Origin: Pseudothioglobus sp905182815
GTDB taxonomy: Bacteria > Pseudomonadota > Gammaproteobacteria > PS1 > Pseudothioglobaceae
Reading direction: 5' to 3'
Assembly (NCBI RefSeq): GCF_048087625.1
Contig: NZ_CP159805.1
Location: 1,364,001 to 1,428,000 of the forward strand
Length of the DNA: 64,000 nucleotides
Each line of letters starts with the position of its first letter. Within the stretch, counting starts at the first letter, position 1. Positions 59,992 through 64,000 of this stretch are shown here, piece by piece. The notes beneath the pieces are model-generated. The model saw only the letters and a program-made list of their open reading frames with translations. It was not told where the DNA came from and searched no databases. The translations under genes and the position numbers were made by a program.

Positions 59992-61257
59992 TCAACTTGC
60001 TTTACGAATATTGCTTTGTTTTTTATCAGAAACATGAACAATCACAGGTTGTTTTTTTCTTTCCACAACCTCTTTATCTACAACAACTTCTTTAACGCTT
60101 GGAGTTGAAGGTATTTCATACATCGTTTCCAGTAGTAAATCTTCTAAAATAGCTCTCAAGCCCCTCGCACCAGTTTTCCTTTTCAGCGCAAGTTTTGCAA
60201 TCGCCAAAAGAGCATTTTTCCTTACAGTAAGCTTAACACCCTCAATGGCAAAAAATTGCTGAAACTGCTTGACTACAGAATTTTTGGGCTTCGTAAGAAT
60301 TTGAACCAAAGCCTCTTCATCAAGTTCATCTAAAGAAGTATGAACAGCTAAACGACCAACTAATTCAGGAATTAATCCAAATTTAATTAAATCATCTGGC
60401 TCTAAAAATTTATAAAGCTCAGTTAATGTTTTTTTACCACTTGCTTCCTTAACATTAGCAGAAAAACCAATACCAGTAGCCTTTTCAATGCGCCTATCAA
60501 TAACTTTCCCAAGCCCATCAAATGCACCACCACAAATAAACAATATTTTTGAAGTGTCGACATCAATAGTTTCTTGGTTAGGATGTTTTCTGCCACCCTG
60601 AGGAGGAACCGATGCAATAGTGCCTTCAATCAACTTAAGCATAGCTTGCTGAACTCCTTCACCAGAAACATCTCTTGTGATTGAGGGAGAGTCAGACCGG
60701 CGTGAAATCTTATCGATTTCATCTATAAAAATAATGCCTTGTTCTGCCCTTTCTGGATCAAAATCACATTTTGAGAGTAGGCTTTTAATTACATTCTCTA
60801 CGTCATCACCAACATAGCCAGCCTCTGTTAAAGTTGTTGCATCAGCAACAGCAAAAGGGACGTCCAGAAAACGCGCCAGAGATTGCGCAAGAAGCGTTTT
60901 GCCACTTCCTGTTGGGCCTATAAGTAAAATATTTGATTTATCAAGCTCTACATCATTTGAGATGTAATTTGTTTTTAGTCGCTTGTAGTGATTATAAACT
61001 GCCACTGAAAGAACTTTTTTTGCGTGGGACTGGCCAATCACATATTCATCTAAAGAGGCATACAATTCTTTTGGGGTATTATTCCAATCCTGATGTTGAT
61101 CTTTTTTATCCTTAATAGTTTGCTCTTGAATCAAACTATAGCAGGAATCTATACATTCATCACAAATATAAACTCCCGGGCCTGCAATTAGGCGAACTAC
61201 TTCATCTTTGTGTTTTGAGCAGAATGAACAGCTAAGGTCTTCAGTATTTTGGTCCAT
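59992..61257 (-). CDS. clpX: ATP-dependent Clp protease ATP-binding subunit ClpX
   Basis: AAA+ unfoldase feeding ClpP. N-terminal zinc-binding domain CSFCSKHKDE with the second pair CDEC, Walker A IGPTGSGKTLLAQ, Walker B GIIFIDEIDK and the RKH-type substrate loop (SRRSDSPSITRDVSGEGVQQAMLKL). An IGF-like ClpP-contact loop is seen as TGIGFSA. ATG at 61257 (MDQNTEDLSC) is preferred over a TTG two codons upstream; 421 aa. Eight bases of upstream gap after clpP plus six more to the ATG. Confidence 0.96.
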   Translation of the reverse strand: MDQNTEDLSCSFCSKHKDEVVRLIAGPGVYICDECIDSCYSLIQEQTIKDKKDQHQDWNNTPKELYASLDEYVIGQSHAKKVLSVAVYNHYKRLKTNYISNDVELDKSNILLIGPTGSGKTLLAQSLARFLDVPFAVADATTLTEAGYVGDDVENVIKSLLSKCDFDPERAEQGIIFIDEIDKISRRSDSPSITRDVSGEGVQQAMLKLIEGTIASVPPQGGRKHPNQETIDVDTSKILFICGGAFDGLGKVIDRRIEKATGIGFSANVKEASGKKTLTELYKFLEPDDLIKFGLIPELVGRLAVHTSLDELDEEALVQILTKPKNSVVKQFQQFFAIEGVKLTVRKNALLAIAKLALKRKTGARGLRAILEDLLLETMYEIPSTPSVKEVVVDKEVVERKKQPVIVHVSDKKQSNIRKAS

Positions 61258-61271
61258 AGACAAACTTAAAT

Positions 61272-61868
61272 TTATCGCTTATTAATTACTTTATCAATGA
61301 GCCCATATTTCGCAGACTCGCTCGCTGACATAAAATTATCTCTATCAGTATCTTTCTGAATATTTTTCATACTTTGACCAGTATGGTTCTTAAGTATGGT
61401 GTTTAAGTTATCTCTAACTTTAAGAATTTCTTGTGCATGAATATCTATATCGCTTGCCTGACCGGAAAATCCTCCAAGAGGCTGATGAATCATCATCCTA
61501 GCATGAGGTAGCGCAAACCTTTTCCCCTTTGTACCAGCTGTAAGAAGTAATGCACCCATACTTGCCGCCTGTCCAATACAAAGAGTAGAAATATCTGGTT
61601 TAATAAATTGCATTGTGTCATAGATAGCAAGGCCTGCAGTTACTGAGCCGCCTGGTGAATTTATATACAAATGAATATCTTTGTCTGGATTCTCAGATTC
61701 TAAAAAAAGCAACTGAGCTACTACTACATTTGCAGTGTAATCTTCAACCGGACCAACCATAAAAACAACTCGCTCTTTGAGAAGCCTAGAATAAATATCA
61801 TAAGCCCTCTCTCCTCTTCCAGAGCTCTCAATTACCATTGGGATTTGATTTAAGTTTTGAATTGTCAT
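61272..61868 (-). CDS. clpP: ATP-dependent Clp protease proteolytic subunit
   Basis: Serine protease tetradecamer component. Catalytic triad: Ser103 (IGQAASMGALLL), His128 (RMMIHQPLGG) and Asp177 (DTDRDNFMSA). A short propeptide-like N-terminus precedes VIESSGRGERAYDIYSRLL. 198 aa, normal. One base separates it from tig. Confidence 0.97.
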   Translation of the reverse strand: MTIQNLNQIPMVIESSGRGERAYDIYSRLLKERVVFMVGPVEDYTANVVVAQLLFLESENPDKDIHLYINSPGGSVTAGLAIYDTMQFIKPDISTLCIGQAASMGALLLTAGTKGKRFALPHARMMIHQPLGGFSGQASDIDIHAQEILKVRDNLNTILKNHTGQSMKNIQKDTDRDNFMSASESAKYGLIDKVINKR

Positions 61869-61869
61869 A

Positions 61870-63168
61870 TTAATTTTGTGGGCTCATTATTTCTAAAAAG
61901 GTCTTGTCTGTCATCGTTACTTTGGCTTGATCTGCAACATGTTTCGCAACCATATCTTCAACGACAATTGATTCAATGTTGGCAAGTCTTGAAGGATCTA
62001 TATTATACCAATCAATCATTTGCTGAGCACTTTCACCATATTGGAGTGCCATTTCATTAAGTTTAGCATCAACCTGTTCTTTTTCAGCTTTTATTTCACC
62101 ATCTGTTGCAATTTTATTAATTAACAAACCAAGTTTAACTCTTCTTGCCGCTTCCTCTTGAAACATTTCTGCAGGTAATTTACCTTTAGAAGGCATACCT
62201 TGCTGCTCCATTCTAGATTCCATATCTTGCTGTAGCTTGAGCGACTCAGCAGAAACGCTGCCTTCAGGCACCTCAAAATCATTTGCATCTAAAAGAACTG
62301 AAAATGCGGTGTCTTTATTTTGCTGAACTAATCGAGATTCTAATTCAACTTGCATCTGCTTTGACATTCTCGATTTCATAGTTTCAAAATCTTTTTCACC
62401 AAATTTTTTGGCAAATTCATCGTCTCTCTTTACTTCTGTTGGTGAACCTACTTCATTAACAGTAACTTTAAAGATGGCCTCTCTTCCTGCCAGATTTTCT
62501 ACATGATAATCTTCCGGAAATGTTGCAGCTACTTCAACGGTTTTTTCAGGCGCGATATCTATAAGACCTTTTTCAAAACCTTCAATCATAGTACCTTTGC
62601 CTAAAACAATTTCAAAACCCTCAGCAGCTCCACCTTCAAATGACTCTCCATCTAGCAAGCCTTCAAAATCTACAATTAAACGATCCCCTTCTTTAGATTT
62701 TCTCTTGACAGTCTTATATTCAGTTGACCTATCTTGTAGATCTTGAAGAGCTCGTTCCTCATCTTCTTCAGTAACTTTTGAATTAATCTGATCCATAGTC
62801 AAGCTTTTTAAAGAGCCCACTTTGATCTCTGGAAACACTTCAAACTCTATTGTATAAATAAAACTTTCTGAATTCTCAGTATCTACATTCACCAATGACG
62901 GCTGAGCAGCCGGAGAAACATCTGCATCTTTAAGGGCATCCGCCAAAGTCTCAGTAACAATTTCATTAGCAGCATCGGATTTAGCACTACCGCCAACGCG
63001 TTGACGCAAAATTGCAGCTGGAATTTTTCCTTTCCTAAAGCCATCAATACGAACTTTTGAGGCAAGGCTCTTGATAATTCTTTCTGTTTTTTGATTGAAA
63101 GTGTCTACAGGCAATTCAACCAGAAGGGATCTTTTTAATCCCTCAAGTTTAGTGAGTGAGGTCTTCAT
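61870..63168 (-). CDS. tig: Trigger factor
   Basis: Ribosome-bound chaperone and peptidyl-prolyl isomerase. Ribosome-binding signature GFRKGKIPAAILRQRVG (residues 44-60) in the N-terminal domain, FKBP-like PPIase domain at about 150-245 (EGDRLIVDFEGLLDGESFEGG ... LGKGTMIEGFEKGLI), and the helical C-terminal chaperone domain to residue 432. First gene of tig-clpP-clpX-hflX-lon. Confidence 0.96.
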   Translation of the reverse strand: MKTSLTKLEGLKRSLLVELPVDTFNQKTERIIKSLASKVRIDGFRKGKIPAAILRQRVGGSAKSDAANEIVTETLADALKDADVSPAAQPSLVNVDTENSESFIYTIEFEVFPEIKVGSLKSLTMDQINSKVTEEDEERALQDLQDRSTEYKTVKRKSKEGDRLIVDFEGLLDGESFEGGAAEGFEIVLGKGTMIEGFEKGLIDIAPEKTVEVAATFPEDYHVENLAGREAIFKVTVNEVGSPTEVKRDDEFAKKFGEKDFETMKSRMSKQMQVELESRLVQQNKDTAFSVLLDANDFEVPEGSVSAESLKLQQDMESRMEQQGMPSKGKLPAEMFQEEAARRVKLGLLINKIATDGEIKAEKEQVDAKLNEMALQYGESAQQMIDWYNIDPSRLANIESIVVEDMVAKHVADQAKVTMTDKTFLEIMSPQN

Positions 63169-63204
63169 CTAGTTATAAATCCGTAACTTATTAAAAAAAA
63201 AGAA

Positions 63205-63210
63205 ATTATA
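63205..63210 (-). promoter_or_regulatory. -10 element candidate for the tig-clpP-clpX-hflX-lon operon
   Basis: Perfect TATAAT on the minus strand, preceded directly by TG, 36 bases upstream of the tig ATG in the 69-base gap after the enolase superfamily gene. The -35 match is poor. A heat-shock-type promoter was looked for and not clearly seen. Confidence 0.4.
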
Positions 63211-63237
63211 CAGGATTTTCTTACCCAAAAAATTGCA

Positions 63238-64000
63238 CTAAAAGCGAGACCCTGTATAGCTTACTTTGTAATCTGATAAAGACAGCCATTCTTGATTTAT
63301 TTCAACCCCCCAACCAGGCTTGTGGATCATCTCAAGACACCCATCAATAATTTTATAGTTTGGGTAAAAAATATTATCTTGCCATGGGTAGTAATCAGGA
63401 CCTTCTATTGAAAACTCCAAATATTTTCCTGGGTTTTTAATAGAGCCCATAATGTGAGCCGAAAAAAGTGTCACTAGAGAAAGGTTTGCTGAATGCAGAG
63501 TTACAGGAAGATTTGCCTTCTCTGCCATCTTTACAACTTCTAGTGTCCTAGTAACGCCTCCCATGTAGCATATATCAGGCTGAACAATATCAACAACCTT
63601 AGTATCAATCATATTACTCCAAACCCTCATATCATTGTCTTGCTCGCCACCACTGATATCAATATCTAGTGAATTTTTAACTTCTCGAGTCCAATCTGGC
63701 TTCCAGTATGGGCAAGGTTCTTCAAAATGACTTACGCCATAATCTTGGAGCATGTGTCCAACTTCAATTGCCTTTTTGGGGCTAAAAGCACTATTTGCAT
63801 CAACAAGCAAAGCAACATCATCTCCTAGAACTTTTCTCACTTCTTTTATAATTGCCTCAGTTCGCCCAGGCCATTGATCAAAATCATGGCCACACTCTTT
63901 TCCAATCCGAAATTTAAATGCGAAATAACCATTTACTTCCTTTAGCGCAAGAAGTCTTTCGGCCTCGGCTTCTGGACTAATCTCTCTCTGCATACTTGAA
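63238..64000 (-). CDS. Mandelate racemase/muconate lactonizing enzyme family protein (5' end outside window)
   Basis: C-terminal barrel part (at least 253 codons) of an enolase superfamily enzyme; family members are about 380-400 aa, so roughly the first 140 residues lie beyond base 64000. The internal ATG at 63993 is not the start, since the frame stays open to the edge. Catalytic features: the KxK-type strand as FKFRIG, metal ligands in LLVDANSAF (Asp), SHFEEPCPY (Glu) and SGGEQ (Glu), and the His-Asp dyad in VQPDICYMGG and VTLHSANLS. These match the mandelate racemase subgroup (sugar acid dehydratases and racemases). Substrate unknown; transcribed towards tig. Confidence 0.85.
   Translation of the reverse strand, partial: SSMQREISPEAEAERLLALKEVNGYFAFKFRIGKECGHDFDQWPGRTEAIIKEVRKVLGDDVALLVDANSAFSPKKAIEVGHMLQDYGVSHFEEPCPYWKPDWTREVKNSLDIDISGGEQDNDMRVWSNMIDTKVVDIVQPDICYMGGVTRTLEVVKMAEKANLPVTLHSANLSLVTLFSAHIMGSIKNPGKYLEFSIEGPDYYPWQDNIFYPNYKIIDGCLEMIHKPGWGVEINQEWLSLSDYKVSYTGSRF

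Noticed and set aside
1..64000. tRNA, rRNA, CRISPR, insertion sequences or prophage
   Set aside because: No T-loop or A/B-box patterns, no regularly spaced repeats, no transposase, integrase or phage genes were seen in reading the sequence.

Overview
This is a gene-dense, visibly AT-rich bacterial chromosome segment using the standard genetic code. The gene set points to a marine gammaproteobacterium, most plausibly a sulfur-oxidiser-related lineage such as SUP05/ARCTIC96BD-19 (Thioglobus-like). That placement is an inference. It rests on yhdP-tldD, tig-clpP-clpX-hflX-lon, a 14-gene nuo operon with separate nuoC and nuoD, and a split YeeE/TusA/DsrE2 sulfur-trafficking cluster. I see no rRNA, tRNA, CRISPR array, insertion sequence or prophage, and no gene-free stretch longer than about 250 bases.

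Layout. 1-4.2 kb: a zinc-type solute-binding protein cut by the window edge, bioC, a MOSC protein and a YadGH-type ABC exporter. 4.4-17.7 kb: an accessory-looking catabolic block with a PfkB kinase, CsaA, a MetX-like hydrolase, a type III glutamine synthetase (glnT/gmaS type), glxD-glxC-glxB (N-methylglutamate-synthase-like split glutamate synthase; glxD carries a one-base frameshift), a second divergent glutamine-synthetase-like ligase, an Lrp/AsnC regulator, an EutQ-like cupin, glyoxalase I, two divergently transcribed Rieske oxygenases and a D-2-hydroxyacid dehydrogenase. 17.7-20.4 kb: glycerate kinase, a DMT exporter and a glycerophosphodiester phosphodiesterase. 20.4-34.6 kb: the complete nuoA-N operon for respiratory complex I. 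34.7-39.2 kb: tldD, yhdP and a membrane-anchored cytochrome c5. 39.2-44.6 kb: an asparaginase-like half protein, yggS, pyrK, argB, hemW, rdgB and rpiA. 44.7-46.4 kb: a two-part YeeE/YedE sulfur importer, tusA and dsrE2. 46.4-54.3 kb: a HAD phosphatase, a LOG-family protein, hemL, holB, tmk, mltG, pabC, ppnP and pepA. 54.3-56.3 kb: dsbC and rsmB. 56.3-63.2 kb: lon, hflX, clpX, clpP and tig. The window ends inside a mandelate-racemase-type enolase superfamily gene.

How the genes may work together. The most interesting part is 4.4-17.7 kb. Two ligases of the glutamine synthetase fold, a split glutamate synthase of the N-methylglutamate-synthase type, Rieske oxygenases and aldehyde/2-hydroxyacid handling enzymes look like a pathway that captures an amine on glutamate, oxidises or demethylates a nitrogenous or aromatic substrate, and feeds two- or three-carbon acids through glycerate into central metabolism. 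The substrate cannot be read from the sequence, and neither a Rieske reductase nor N-methylglutamate dehydrogenase is present in the window. A perfect inverted repeat between the divergent Rieske genes and a nested palindrome in the glxB promoter are candidate operators for the local Lrp/AsnC regulator. The rest of the window is ordinary housekeeping, with lithotrophy-flavoured sulfur trafficking at 44.7-46.4 kb.
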